Notes: a model not told the origin generated them from the sequence alone. A stretch of 64,000 bases of DNA from Pedobacter namyangjuensis (GCF_003313325.1 NZ_QMHQ01000004.1:372001-436000), one strand, 5' to 3'; positions 1 through 8,884 are shown, counted from the first letter of the stretch. Numbers and translations are program-made.

Positions 1-1064
1 CCCGTTTAAAAAAGAAAGTGTCTAGTTCGTTTTCTCGCAACGCGGATTTTTTTAAAAAACATGCAGATGAAGTTCTGATTGTTTCTGGCGGATTTAAAGA
101 ATTCATCACTCCGGTAGTAAGCCAATATCACATTAAAAAAGAGAACATCTACGCCAACACTTTTGTAACCACAGGCGATGGAAAAATTATAGATTACGAC
201 CATGCAAACCCACTAAGCGAAGAAGGCGGAAAAGTAAAATTAATTGGCCAGATGAATTTGCAAGGCGATTTATTTGGCATTGGCGATGGATATTCTGATT
301 ATCAGCTTCGCGAAAGCGGGTTGATTAAGAAGTTTTACGCATTCACAGAAAACATCGCCAGAGAAAGTATTATTGCCAAAGCAGATCATATTACACCTAG
401 CTTCGACGAGTTTTTGTACGTTAATAATTTGCCAAGGGCGATTTCCTATCCTAAAAACAGAATCTTGTGTTTGGTTGTTGGCGATGCACCCGAAGAAACC
501 ATCGCTCTGCTAAAAAAAGACGGATTTTCGGTAAGGCATAAAAGCTCTTTTGAAGAAAAATACGTTGCAGATGTTGGTTTATTGATTTTGGCTAATGGCG
601 AAAAAATCGAAGAGGAAAAGCTGAACCGAGCAGTTAAACTAAAAACAATCGGTTATTTAGGAAATGCCAGGAATAAGTTCTCTTTGCAAACTTGCACAGA
701 AATGGGCATTGTAGTATTCGACGACCAGAAAAGCAATCCTCGAAATGCCTCTTTCATTACCAAAAGAGTAATTGATTTTATGAACAAAGGCGCTACTTAT
801 TTAAGCACGAATTTTCCTAATCTGCAATTGCCGGCTATAGATAAATCGCATCGACTAATTCATATCCATAAAAATGTACCGGGCATTATGGCGCAGATAA
901 ATACGATTTTCGCTAAGCACAATATCAATATTGTAGGGCAGTTTTTAATGACAAATCCAAACATCGGCTATGCCATTACAGATATCAATGCCGAGTATGA
1001 TAAAATTTTGTTTAAATCGCTTAAAAAGATTGAAAATACGATAAAATTTAGGGTACTTTACTAA
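1..1064 (+). CDS. HAD phosphatase / degenerate PGDH / ACT fusion protein (5' end outside window)
   Basis: The reading frame is open to the left edge, so the N-terminus with the first HAD motif is missing. What remains has three parts. The first is a HAD phosphatase core with VSGGF (motif II) and GDGYSD (motif IV), about 22 and 89 residues after the GTG at 18, as in phosphoserine phosphatase. The second (about 145-260) resembles the substrate-binding half of D-3-phosphoglycerate dehydrogenase, but it runs straight into the PGDH-to-ACT linker with no GxGxxG NAD-binding domain. The third is a C-terminal ACT domain (about 275-348) with the HKNVPGIMAQIN signature. Serine metabolism or serine sensing is likely. 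The phosphatase may be active, but the dehydrogenase part cannot be. Databases may label such proteins SerA or SerB. Confidence 0.75.
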   Translation, partial: RLKKKVSSSFSRNADFFKKHADEVLIVSGGFKEFITPVVSQYHIKKENIYANTFVTTGDGKIIDYDHANPLSEEGGKVKLIGQMNLQGDLFGIGDGYSDYQLRESGLIKKFYAFTENIARESIIAKADHITPSFDEFLYVNNLPRAISYPKNRILCLVVGDAPEETIALLKKDGFSVRHKSSFEEKYVADVGLLILANGEKIEEEKLNRAVKLKTIGYLGNARNKFSLQTCTEMGIVVFDDQKSNPRNASFITKRVIDFMNKGATYLSTNFPNLQLPAIDKSHRLIHIHKNVPGIMAQINTIFAKHNINIVGQFLMTNPNIGYAITDINAEYDKILFKSLKKIENTIKFRVLY

Positions 1065-1078
1065 CAAACGATTTTTGC

Positions 1079-1086
1079 TAATTTGC
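1079..1086 (+). promoter_or_regulatory. Near-consensus Bacteroidetes -7 element before the Trp leader
   Basis: TAATTTGC is one base shorter than TAnnTTTGC. It lies about 11 nt before the first ATG of the leader ORF. No clear -33 TTTG is visible, so this is a weak call. Confidence 0.3.
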
Positions 1087-1096
1087 ATCAATAAAA

Positions 1097-1198
1097 ATGA
1101 TGAACAACCCATCCCTTATAACAACAAATATATCTGAGACTTGTAGCGCTTGGAAATGGGCTAGGATTATCAGTTTGGTAATTGCAAGACCAAGTTAG
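1097..1198 (+). CDS. Candidate Trp-codon leader peptide (33 aa) upstream of tryptophan 2,3-dioxygenase
   Basis: A short ORF (ATGATG...TAG) lies in the gap before the dioxygenase gene. Its C-terminal half reads WKWARIISLVIARPS, with two Trp codons separated by one Lys. A second in-frame ATG is at 1100. The Trp codons fall in the 5' arm of a possible hairpin: CTTGG 1149-1153 pairs with CCAAG 1190-1194, enclosing ATTATC/GGTAAT. A Trp followed 11 residues later by Pro near the stop resembles the spacing in TnaC, but the sequences are not alike. A regulatory leader peptide is inferred from Trp codons, structure and position next to a tryptophan-degrading enzyme. It could be a chance ORF. Confidence 0.55.
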   Translation: MMNNPSLITTNISETCSAWKWARIISLVIARPS

Positions 1199-1204
1199 TT
1201 AGCA

Positions 1205-1250
1205 TCTGTTTTCGGAAAATTCGATTTATAAAATCGAACGAGCAAACAGA
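1205..1250 (+). promoter_or_regulatory. Nested hairpin between leader ORF and dioxygenase gene
   Basis: An outer stem TCTGTTT (1205-1211) / AAACAGA (1244-1250) encloses a perfect 8-bp hairpin, TTCGATTT (1220-1227) / AAATCGAA (1231-1238), with loop ATA. No T-run follows, so it is not a standard intrinsic terminator. It could act in translational attenuation or Rho-dependent control with the leader ORF. Confidence 0.5.
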
Positions 1251-1286
1251 CTAGTTAACTGGCAATTTTGCCTTACCAATCATTAC

Positions 1287-2246
1287 ATGGAAATTACACC
1301 AGCAATACAAGAAAAAATAAATAAGCTTCAAGAAAAATATGAAGCAATGGGGCAAGATATGGCCTCTTACTTGGATGGCCTTTTATATGCCGACTTTTTA
1401 ACCTATTGGGATTACATCCATCTTGATACCTTACTAAGTTTACAAAGCCCAAAAACCCCTTTTCCTGATGAAGAAATTTTCATCATGTACCACCAAATTA
1501 CCGAACTTTATTTTAAACTTACTTTACACGAGTGCAAACAAATTGCCGAACATGAGCAGTTAACACCAAAGTTTTTTACCGACAGGGTTAAGCGAATTAA
1601 TGCATATTTTAATGCACTTACCACCTCTTTCGAAGTGATGGTAAACGGTATGGAGAAAGAGCAATTTCTAAAATTTAGGATGTCTCTTTTACCTGCCAGC
1701 GGTTTTCAATCTGGCCAGTATAGGATGATTGAAATTGCTGCTACAAACTTTACGCAATTGGTAGACAAAAGCAAACGCGAGGAGCTTGCGAATGCAACTA
1801 TCGACGAGAAATTTGAATACATCTATTGGAAATTTGGGGCAACCGAACTTGCATCGGGCAAACAGACGCTTACTTTAAAACAGTTTATTAAAAAATATGC
1901 GCACCAGTTTTTAGCCTTAGCTAAGGAAAGGGAATTTAGCAACTTCTCTGCTTTGTATTTTAGGCTAAAGGAAAGCGGTGAAGATGTAGCAGAATTGGCT
2001 GAAGAATTACGCAAATTAGACTTATATGTAAATGTAGAATGGCCCTTGGCGCATTACAAATCGGCGGTTAGGTATTTAGAAAAAGACCCAGTAGATGTGG
2101 CGGCCACAGGTGGCACAAATTGGCAGAAATACTTGCCTCCGCGTTTTCAAAAGAGAATTTTTTATCCGTTTTTATGGACCGAAGAGCAGATGAACGAATG
2201 GGGAAAAGGATGGGTGCTTAGTGTACTTCAAACACTTCGGAAATAA
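1287..2246 (+). CDS. kynA: Tryptophan 2,3-dioxygenase
   Basis: This heme enzyme opens the indole ring of L-tryptophan to N-formylkynurenine, the first step of the kynurenine pathway. The 319-aa product has the family's FIMYHQITELYFK block (distal His about 69), the PASGFQSGQYR segment, a His at about 256 in the position of the proximal heme ligand, and a GGTNWQKYL loop. It is slightly longer than typical bacterial enzymes. The ATG at 1287 agrees with the conserved N-terminal region. The upstream leader ORF with two Trp codons suggests tryptophan-responsive control. No other kynurenine gene is adjacent. A weak hairpin terminator follows. Confidence 0.93.
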   Translation: MEITPAIQEKINKLQEKYEAMGQDMASYLDGLLYADFLTYWDYIHLDTLLSLQSPKTPFPDEEIFIMYHQITELYFKLTLHECKQIAEHEQLTPKFFTDRVKRINAYFNALTTSFEVMVNGMEKEQFLKFRMSLLPASGFQSGQYRMIEIAATNFTQLVDKSKREELANATIDEKFEYIYWKFGATELASGKQTLTLKQFIKKYAHQFLALAKEREFSNFSALYFRLKESGEDVAELAEELRKLDLYVNVEWPLAHYKSAVRYLEKDPVDVAATGGTNWQKYLPPRFQKRIFYPFLWTEEQMNEWGKGWVLSVLQTLRK

Positions 2247-2253
2247 AAATAAA

Positions 2254-2275
2254 TTGGGTTTTAAGCCCATTTTTG
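2254..2275 (+). terminator. Weak intrinsic terminator after tryptophan dioxygenase
   Basis: A 6-bp stem (TGGGTT pairs with AGCCCA, one G-T pair, loop TTA) is followed by ATTTTTG. It overlaps the promoter region of the next gene. Confidence 0.5.
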
Positions 2276-2285
2276 AGTACTTTTG
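2254..2285 (+). promoter_or_regulatory. Promoter for branched-chain aminotransferase
   Basis: TACTTTTG (2278-2285) matches TAnnTTTG exactly. A TTG at 2254-2256 lies 21 nt upstream as a -33 candidate. The element is inside the longer possible reading frame that opens at 2221, which supports the downstream GTG start at 2308. Confidence 0.55.
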
Positions 2286-2307
2286 CACAGCATTAAATCT
2301 TACAGCA

Positions 2308-3372
2308 GTGATAGATACCTTACAGATTAAAACTACAAAAACTAGCCACCCTAGGTTAGCGGAAACCGATTTTAACAACTTGCCGTTTGGTAAAATTTAT
2401 ACCGACCATATGTTTGTTGCAGATTTTGAAGATGGCGAATGGAAGAATTTTGAAATTATGCCTTATGGCGAAATTCAAATGAGTCCTGCTATTTCTGCTT
2501 TACATTATGGACAGGCAATTTTCGAAGGCATGAAAGCTTATCGTTTACCTAACGGTGAGATTAGTGTTTTTAGAGCGAATAAAAACTTGGAGCGTTTTAA
2601 TATCTCTGCAGATAGAATGGCGATGCCAACCTTACCTGAAGAAATTTTTATGCAAGCGGTTTCTTCGCTAATTGCCCTGGATAAAGGTTGGGTACCGTCA
2701 CAAGAAAACTACTCGCTTTATTTAAGACCAGTAATGTTTGCTACAGATACTTCTTTAGGTGTTAGAGCAAGTGATACCTATAAATTTGTTTTATTAGCTA
2801 CACCAACTGGTCCGTACTATAACAAAGCATTAAAAGTAAAAATTGAAACTAAATATACTCGTGCAAACGAGGGTGGCGTAGGTTATGCAAAAACTGCAGG
2901 TAACTACGCACGTTCTTTATATCCATTTGCGCAAGCTCAAAAAGAAGGTTTCGACCAATTAATCTGGACAGATTCTGCTACACATAATTATGTGGAAGAA
3001 TCTGGTGCCGCCAACTTAATGTTTGTTATAGATGGCAAAATTGTAACCGCAGCTGTGGGCGAAACTATTTTAAATGGCATTACTCGCGATACCTTAATTG
3101 CTCTTGCAAAAAACAAGGGTATTGAAGTTGAAGAACGTAAAGTAAGCGTTGCTGAAATTATTGAAGGCATTAAAAACGGTTCACTTACCGAAGCATTTGC
3201 TGTTGGTACCGCCGCAACTGTTACCCAAATTGGAGAAATTGGTTTTGAAGGCGAGCTTTACAAATTAAGTGATGTTAGCGAAAGAACAATTTCTACAAGC
3301 TTAGCAAAGGAATTAAATGATATCCGTTACGGATTAAAAGATGATGAGTTTGGTTGGAACTGGATAGTGTAA
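2308..3372 (+). CDS. ilvE: Branched-chain amino acid aminotransferase
   Basis: This PLP enzyme performs the last step of Leu, Ile and Val synthesis (or the first of their breakdown), exchanging amino groups with glutamate. The 354-aa product starts at GTG 2308. An upstream GTG at 2221 would add 29 residues that overlap the dioxygenase gene, the terminator and the promoter. Family marks are HYGQAIFEGMKAY, RPVMFATD, the PLP lysine at about 195 in GYAKTAGNYARS, EESGAANLMF and ILNGITRDTL. It is the class II branched-chain type common in Bacteroidetes. It has its own promoter and a strong terminator, so it is probably monocistronic. Confidence 0.93.
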   Translation: MIDTLQIKTTKTSHPRLAETDFNNLPFGKIYTDHMFVADFEDGEWKNFEIMPYGEIQMSPAISALHYGQAIFEGMKAYRLPNGEISVFRANKNLERFNISADRMAMPTLPEEIFMQAVSSLIALDKGWVPSQENYSLYLRPVMFATDTSLGVRASDTYKFVLLATPTGPYYNKALKVKIETKYTRANEGGVGYAKTAGNYARSLYPFAQAQKEGFDQLIWTDSATHNYVEESGAANLMFVIDGKIVTAAVGETILNGITRDTLIALAKNKGIEVEERKVSVAEIIEGIKNGSLTEAFAVGTAATVTQIGEIGFEGELYKLSDVSERTISTSLAKELNDIRYGLKDDEFGWNWIV

Positions 3373-3387
3373 ACATAAGATTAATAT

Positions 3388-3425
3388 AAAAAAGCGCCTT
3401 GCAAGATTTTGCAAGGCGCTTTTTT
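3388..3425. terminator. Strong bidirectional terminator
   Basis: A perfect 11-bp GC-rich stem (GCGCCTTGCAA with its complement, loop GATT) is flanked by A6 and T6. It can stop transcription from ilvE on the plus strand and from the AsmA-like genes on the minus strand. Confidence 0.9.
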
Positions 3426-3550
3426 ATTTATCGCTCTAGCATAGTGCATTTAGAGCACACAAATAATGCGGACTTCAAATCCTGAAATATTGATCTTTCG
3501 AGATGTCATTCGGAACTTCTTAAACAGCATTTTTCTGAAAAGAAAAGCGC

Positions 3551-5353
3551 CTATCTCTGTTCGCGTTCCCGTTTTTCTATTCTAATCTGCCTTCGCCTTC
3601 TACGCTCATCTCTATCGTCTTTCATCTGCTCAAACTTATTTACTTGCGCTCTAATCTCGGCTTCTTTACTAGGAGAAACGCCAACACAATACTTCACCCC
3701 TTGAAATAAAGTCTTCCAGATGAAACTAAAGAACGAAGCAGTTGGTTGACGTTTGAAATTTATTTTCGCTGTTGTAAGTTTTCCTGCCGGACTAGGATTA
3801 TCTGAATAAATTACCAAAGCATTTGCCAAAATAGACAGCAGGCCCTGCTTAACCAATCTGGTTTTGCCTTCTTCCTTTTTAAGTAATCCTACAGATAAAT
3901 CGTTGTAAGTAAAACCCAGGTTACCTTTCGCAATGTCTTTGTCTGTTTTTATATCAAAATCAAGCTTTTTAATCATACCACGATTTACTTGAATCATGCC
4001 TAAAGGCTTGGTAATTTCGTTTAGTTTTCTGCCATCTAAATTGCTTAGCGAACCATTATAGTCAAATGCACCAGTTGGTGATGTTAAATTGAATTTAAAG
4101 TTTACCAACAACTTTCCCTGCCCCATTACATAACTCTCTAAGTTAGCCAGCATGATGGGATTTTTGTCTTTTATTTTTTTTGCATTTGTAGCATTAGAAA
4201 TTACGCCCGATGTATTCTGGAAAGTTATTTTTCCGCGTTGTTTGCTATCTTTATCGAACTCCGCATAGCTAACGTCTATGTTGCTTAATCGTATTTTTTT
4301 TATGGTAATTTCTTCGTTTAGAAGTTGTAGTAACTGATGCGGAAATCTACCCGTTTTAACCTTCTCTTGTTTAGGATAATTGTTATCGTTAAAAACAGCA
4401 ACCAGTCCGTCGGCAATATTCATTTCGCTAGCCAAAATTTCTCTTTTACGTAAATATGCCGGAAGGTTTAAGCCCTCTAATCCGATATTGTTTAACTGTA
4501 TGCTAAAACGATCTCTGGCGTAGCCGTTAACTTTTGCAAAATCAGCTTCGCTATATCTTGGAACCAGCGCAAACTTTTTAATATTTGCCATCCCGCTTGA
4601 TGCGGTAAAATCAAAATCGCTAGCATTAATATAGTACATGCTGTCTGGAGTGGCATAGCTGTAATTGTTCAAATTTACGTGTACATCTTTAAGCAAGTAT
4701 AAACGGCTAGTGTCTGTTGCAGAAAGAGAGTCTATTAACCAGTCGGTTAATTTTATATTTAAATGGCTAACGGAATCTATTTCCGGAAAACTGCCGTTAT
4801 TGTTAACGTACTTAAATCTCGCATTTTTAAAATCTATTGTTTCTACACGGAGTGATTTAAATAGCTTTTTAATATAATCGTATGGAGATTTTAGCGGTCT
4901 GGGAGGTAAATCTTCGTTAAACTCAAACTGCTTGTTTACCATTGTAATCTCTGGTTTGTCGAACAACAGCAACTTTACATCTACCTCTTTTTTAAAGAAC
5001 ACCTTAAATGGCCTAAAATTTTTAATGGCTACTTTTTTTAGCTTAATATAATAGAGGTTATTGGGCGCCTTCGAATCCAAAATCTGCGACTTATAGGCAT
5101 TCGTATCCGGAGTAATGGTTACATCTAAAATAGTGGCCGAACCAGTTATTAAATTGGTATGGAGATCAGAAAAATCTACTTTATAAAGACCGTTGGTAGA
5201 TTTAAGCACCATTTCCCTGAGCTCTTGCTTAATTAAGGGTTTAAGCCTTGCACTAATTGCCCAAGATATGCCAACAATAACCACAGCAAGAACAAGTACG
5301 GCAACTAAAATCCGCTTAAAAATCTTGTATTTCTTTGCACTGTGTTTTGCCAT
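3551..5353 (-). CDS. AsmA-like membrane-anchored protein, copy 1
   Basis: The 600-aa protein has one N-terminal membrane segment (about 13-32), then a long beta-rich region starting LKPLIKQELREMVLKSTNGLYKV. This resembles proteins of the AsmA/DUF748 superfamily, which reach from the inner membrane into the periplasm. The C-terminus is a highly charged Arg-rich tail (DERRRRRQIRIEKRE). It is clearly paralogous to the next gene upstream, sharing PHQLLQLLNEE / PHNALKRLP, SYVMGQGKLLV / TYVMGKGKLAV and an N(A)LVIYSDNPS / KILIKDENPT block. Function is unknown. Envelope lipid transport or membrane homeostasis would fit the superfamily. Its gene is 96 bp downstream of copy 2 and probably cotranscribed. 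Confidence 0.75.
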   Translation of the reverse strand: MAKHSAKKYKIFKRILVAVLVLAVVIVGISWAISARLKPLIKQELREMVLKSTNGLYKVDFSDLHTNLITGSATILDVTITPDTNAYKSQILDSKAPNNLYYIKLKKVAIKNFRPFKVFFKKEVDVKLLLFDKPEITMVNKQFEFNEDLPPRPLKSPYDYIKKLFKSLRVETIDFKNARFKYVNNNGSFPEIDSVSHLNIKLTDWLIDSLSATDTSRLYLLKDVHVNLNNYSYATPDSMYYINASDFDFTASSGMANIKKFALVPRYSEADFAKVNGYARDRFSIQLNNIGLEGLNLPAYLRKREILASEMNIADGLVAVFNDNNYPKQEKVKTGRFPHQLLQLLNEEITIKKIRLSNIDVSYAEFDKDSKQRGKITFQNTSGVISNATNAKKIKDKNPIMLANLESYVMGQGKLLVNFKFNLTSPTGAFDYNGSLSNLDGRKLNEITKPLGMIQVNRGMIKKLDFDIKTDKDIAKGNLGFTYNDLSVGLLKKEEGKTRLVKQGLLSILANALVIYSDNPSPAGKLTTAKINFKRQPTASFFSFIWKTLFQGVKYCVGVSPSKEAEIRAQVNKFEQMKDDRDERRRRRQIRIEKREREQR

Positions 5354-5449
5354 TCGTTTTCTAATTTAAACCCAATATAACACAAATCTTTTAGCACAAA
5401 GTGATGCCAGTAAGTTAAATTAGGTTAAAATTAAAATCAATTATAAATT

Positions 5450-7222
5450 TTAGTTCTTCTTTGCTTTCTCGGCTTTTCTTTCGGCTCGTTTTTTCTGGCG
5501 TTCTTCTTTCTTCGTCGTTTTCGGCTCTGGCATTTTTTTCATCGGCACAATGCCAATTCCAACAGTTTCTCTAATACCTACAAAAATGCTTTTCCACATT
5601 AGGTTAAAGAAAGACCCTTGAGGCTCTCTTTCAAAAGTAACGTTGGCTGTTCTAACGTCCTCCCCTTTTGTAGGGTTTTCATCCTTAATTAATATTTTGT
5701 TTGCCAAGAACGATAATAATCCTTTTGTCTCTTTTGTACCTTCCTCATTTTCGCCAAGCAAATTCACTTTTAAATTACTGTACTTAAAACGCACCATACC
5801 ATTAGACCTAGAAACGTTGGCGTTAATGTTAAAATAAGCACTTTGTACATTGCCGCTCTCAATTTCGATTAAACCTAAAGGTTTGGAAAGTGGATTTAAA
5901 GCCACCATATTAAACGGCCCAATATTACCCGAATAACTAAATGCCGCATCTTTTGCAGTAAGGTTAAAGTCTATCTTAACAGCTAACTTACCCTTGCCCA
6001 TTACGTAGGTACTCAAATTTGCGATTGCATGATTATCTTTTAAAAGCCTTACAGAATCATTGGTTAGATTTTTAACATCGCCCTGCAAACCAATTAGCTT
6101 AAGGGTACCACGTTCTTTAGTTTTTTCGCTAAACTCGGTATAGGAAACATCAACTTTGTTTAAACTTAAGGTTTCTACAATTGTTGGAATCGGCAATCTT
6201 TTTAATGCATTATGCGGATAGTTTCTGCCTTTATCAAAATTAGGCGGTGGCAATTCCCTATTCATAAAAACTGCAACTTTAGCCGGGCCAATCGCTATTT
6301 TTTTAACGTTCAGTTTTCCCTCGTCGTTTAAGCCGATAAAATCTACTCCTTCTAAATTTATTTCGTTAAAACTTAAATCGTATCTGTCCTTTTGCGTATC
6401 ATATTTACGACTAAAAGCCAAATCGGCAAACATCGGAATCATCTTTAGTCCGTGTATGCTAACACTTCTATTAACTATCGAACCTTTAACCGTATCGATT
6501 TTTAGCGTGTACATTTTGTCTTTTGATAATGAACTGTAGCCACTCATGCTAAAAGCGATCTCCTTGCTATGAAAAACCCTGGTCGTATCAAATTGTGCTA
6601 AAGAATCTATTAAAATATCCTTTACATTTACAGATAGGTGTTTTACCGAATTAAGTTTAGTTAAGCCGTTATAGTAATCAAAATCTGCATCTATAACTTT
6701 TACGCCGTTAACATCTATAGATTTTAATGATTTCGAAATTTGCTGGTAAAGTGTTTTATTGTCCTTAACCGTATCCGTATTTTTTGGAACTTTATTGTAC
6801 ACCATGTCTATCGACGGATGATCCAAAATGATGGCTTCCACATTTACCTTCTTTTTAAAATACGCCGTAAGTATGCCAACTCCACCAATTTTTAAGTGTG
6901 CTAATTTTACTCTAAACAAGTGTGTTGGCGCTTTTTTTACCGCTTTCAATTGTGCAAACACAGCGCTATCTGGATAAAGCGAAATACTATCTAAAACTAC
7001 CGAACCAGTTAAAATATTTAGATGGATATCCTGAAAATTAATTTTATATAACTTGTTAGAACCTTCGTAAACACCCTCTTTTATTTTGGTAGTTAACAAA
7101 GGTTTCCATTTTGCACTTAGATAAATTACTCCAGCGCCAATTATTAATATCAGCGCTAGCAAAATACCGCCAACCCATTTTGCAATTTTTTGATGCTTCT
7201 TGTTTTTAAACATGCTCCCCAT
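5450..7222 (-). CDS. AsmA-like membrane-anchored protein, copy 2
   Basis: The 590-aa paralog of the preceding entry has the same layout: one N-terminal membrane helix (about 15-34), a repetitive beta-strand-rich periplasmic body, and a basic Lys/Arg/Glu-rich tail of about 25 residues. The start codon is at 7222; a second ATG three codons in (M-G-S-M) is equally possible. It is the first gene of the minus-strand pair and diverges from miaB. The basic tail is unusual for an exported C-terminus and might bind anionic membrane lipid or LPS. That is speculation. Confidence 0.75.
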   Translation of the reverse strand: MGSMFKNKKHQKIAKWVGGILLALILIIGAGVIYLSAKWKPLLTTKIKEGVYEGSNKLYKINFQDIHLNILTGSVVLDSISLYPDSAVFAQLKAVKKAPTHLFRVKLAHLKIGGVGILTAYFKKKVNVEAIILDHPSIDMVYNKVPKNTDTVKDNKTLYQQISKSLKSIDVNGVKVIDADFDYYNGLTKLNSVKHLSVNVKDILIDSLAQFDTTRVFHSKEIAFSMSGYSSLSKDKMYTLKIDTVKGSIVNRSVSIHGLKMIPMFADLAFSRKYDTQKDRYDLSFNEINLEGVDFIGLNDEGKLNVKKIAIGPAKVAVFMNRELPPPNFDKGRNYPHNALKRLPIPTIVETLSLNKVDVSYTEFSEKTKERGTLKLIGLQGDVKNLTNDSVRLLKDNHAIANLSTYVMGKGKLAVKIDFNLTAKDAAFSYSGNIGPFNMVALNPLSKPLGLIEIESGNVQSAYFNINANVSRSNGMVRFKYSNLKVNLLGENEEGTKETKGLLSFLANKILIKDENPTKGEDVRTANVTFEREPQGSFFNLMWKSIFVGIRETVGIGIVPMKKMPEPKTTKKEERQKKRAERKAEKAKKN

Positions 7223-7293
7223 TTAAGCATAAATACAAATTAGTGCTTGTATTTGTTTGATTATTGTAAGGACACAGAATTTAACGCTGACAA

Positions 7294-7326
7294 TTTGTCA
7301 TTTTATGATTATATTTTGTATTTTTG
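7294..7326 (+). promoter_or_regulatory. miaB promoter
   Basis: TTTG at 7294-7297 and TATTTTTG at 7319-7326, spaced by 21 nt, match the Bacteroidetes -33/-7 pattern. The ATG at 7352 lies 25 nt downstream. Confidence 0.6.
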
Positions 7327-7351
7327 AAGCCCCAATAAAATAATAAAATTG

Positions 7352-8884
7352 ATGATTGATTTACAGCTTCCAGATAAGAAACACGATGAGGCAAGACAAG
7401 GTGAGGCGTTAATTTTAGCTGAGCCAAAAGGCGATGGCAAAAAGCTTTATATTGAAAGTTACGGTTGCCAAATGAATTTTGCCGACAGCGAAATTGTGGC
7501 TTCTATTTTAGCAGAAACGGGTTTCGAAACTACTGGCGATTACCACCAAGCAGATGTAATTTTTATAAATACTTGCTCTATTCGCGAGAATGCAGAGACG
7601 CGTGTAAGAAATCGCTTATCGCAGTTTGGCGTAGAGAAAAGAAGAAATCCGAAATTAATTGTTGGCGTTTTAGGCTGCATGGCCGAGCGTTTAAAATCTA
7701 AATTTTTAGAGGAAGAAAAACTGGTTGACGTAGTTGTTGGACCAGATGCTTACCGTGATTTGCCAGGGTTAATTAGTCAGGTTGAGGAAGGACACAAAGC
7801 GGTAAACGTAATTTTATCTCGTGAAGAAACTTATGCTGATATTAGCCCAGTTCGTTTAAATAGCAATGGCATTACCGCTTTTGTAACCATTATGCGGGGC
7901 TGCGACAATATGTGTTCTTTCTGCGTAGTTCCTTTTACAAGAGGTAGAGAGCGTAGCAGAGATCCTTTTTCAATTGTTCAAGAATGCAAAGAACTTTTCG
8001 AAAATGGTTATAAGGAAGTTACTTTGTTAGGGCAAAACGTAGATTCTTACCTTTGGAAACAACCTAAAGCCGAAACCGTTAAAATAGACGATTTAACGGA
8101 TGAAATGAACACCTTAACAGGTGATGCATTGCTAGAAGCTTTAAGCAATAAAAACGAACTGCCAGAAAAGCTAGTTAAAAAGGATGAAGAAGCTGGCTCC
8201 GTAAATTTTGCACAACTTTTAGAAATGGTAGCGGCAATTAGTCCAGATTTGCGTGTTCGTTTTTCTACATCGCATCCTAAAGATATTACCGATGAGGTTT
8301 TATACACTATAGCAAAACACGATAACATTTGTAACTATATTCACTTACCGGTACAATCTGGCAACAGCAGAATTTTGGCGCTGATGAACAGAACGTACAC
8401 ACGAGAATGGTACATGAACAGAATAGATGCTATTCGCCGTATTATTCCAGGTTGCGCCATCTCGGCTGATATTATTGCTGGTTTCTGTACGGAAACCGAA
8501 GAAGAGCACCAAGATACATTAAGTATTATGGATTATGCAAAATATAATTTTGCTTACACTTTCTCTTATTCAGAACGTCCGGGAACTTTGGCAGCCAGAA
8601 AATACAAGGATGATATTCCTGAAGATGTAAAGGCACGCAGATTAGCAGAAATTTTTAAAAAGCAACAAGAAGATTCTCTAGCCTGCTTAGAAGAATTTGT
8701 TGGCCAAACCGTTAGAATTTTAATCGAAGGTTTTTCTAAAAAATCCGACAAAGAATTTAGAGGCAGAAATGACCAAAATGCAATGGCTGTTTTTCCGGTA
8801 GTAGAAAATATTAAACCTGGAGACTATGTAAACGTTTATATAGAGCGTTGTACATCAGCTACGCTTATTGGTAAAATTGTTTAA
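7352..8884 (+). CDS. miaB: tRNA-2-methylthio-N6-dimethylallyladenosine synthase
   Basis: This radical-SAM methylthiotransferase adds the methylthio group to i6A37 in tRNAs that read UNN codons. The 510-aa product has the UPF0004 domain with three cluster cysteines (about 39, 75, 109), the radical-SAM CDNMCSFC motif (184/188/191), and a C-terminal TRAM domain. An insertion of about 50 residues (LTDEMNTL...KKDEEAGSVNF) after the LLGQNVDSY motif makes it longer than the E. coli enzyme. I chose ATG 7352; the TTG at 7349 would add one residue. It starts a conserved Bacteroidetes gene order continuing to groEL. Confidence 0.95.
   Translation: MIDLQLPDKKHDEARQGEALILAEPKGDGKKLYIESYGCQMNFADSEIVASILAETGFETTGDYHQADVIFINTCSIRENAETRVRNRLSQFGVEKRRNPKLIVGVLGCMAERLKSKFLEEEKLVDVVVGPDAYRDLPGLISQVEEGHKAVNVILSREETYADISPVRLNSNGITAFVTIMRGCDNMCSFCVVPFTRGRERSRDPFSIVQECKELFENGYKEVTLLGQNVDSYLWKQPKAETVKIDDLTDEMNTLTGDALLEALSNKNELPEKLVKKDEEAGSVNFAQLLEMVAAISPDLRVRFSTSHPKDITDEVLYTIAKHDNICNYIHLPVQSGNSRILALMNRTYTREWYMNRIDAIRRIIPGCAISADIIAGFCTETEEEHQDTLSIMDYAKYNFAYTFSYSERPGTLAARKYKDDIPEDVKARRLAEIFKKQQEDSLACLEEFVGQTVRILIEGFSKKSDKEFRGRNDQNAMAVFPVVENIKPGDYVNVYIERCTSATLIGKIV

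Noticed and set aside
1205..1250. Intrinsic terminator in the Trp leader region
   Set aside because: The nested hairpin is convincing but no T-run follows it; it is listed as a regulatory structure only.
2221..2307. N-terminal extension of the branched-chain aminotransferase from GTG 2221
   Set aside because: It overlaps the dioxygenase coding end, a hairpin terminator and a perfect -7 element; the extra 29 residues do not fit the family.
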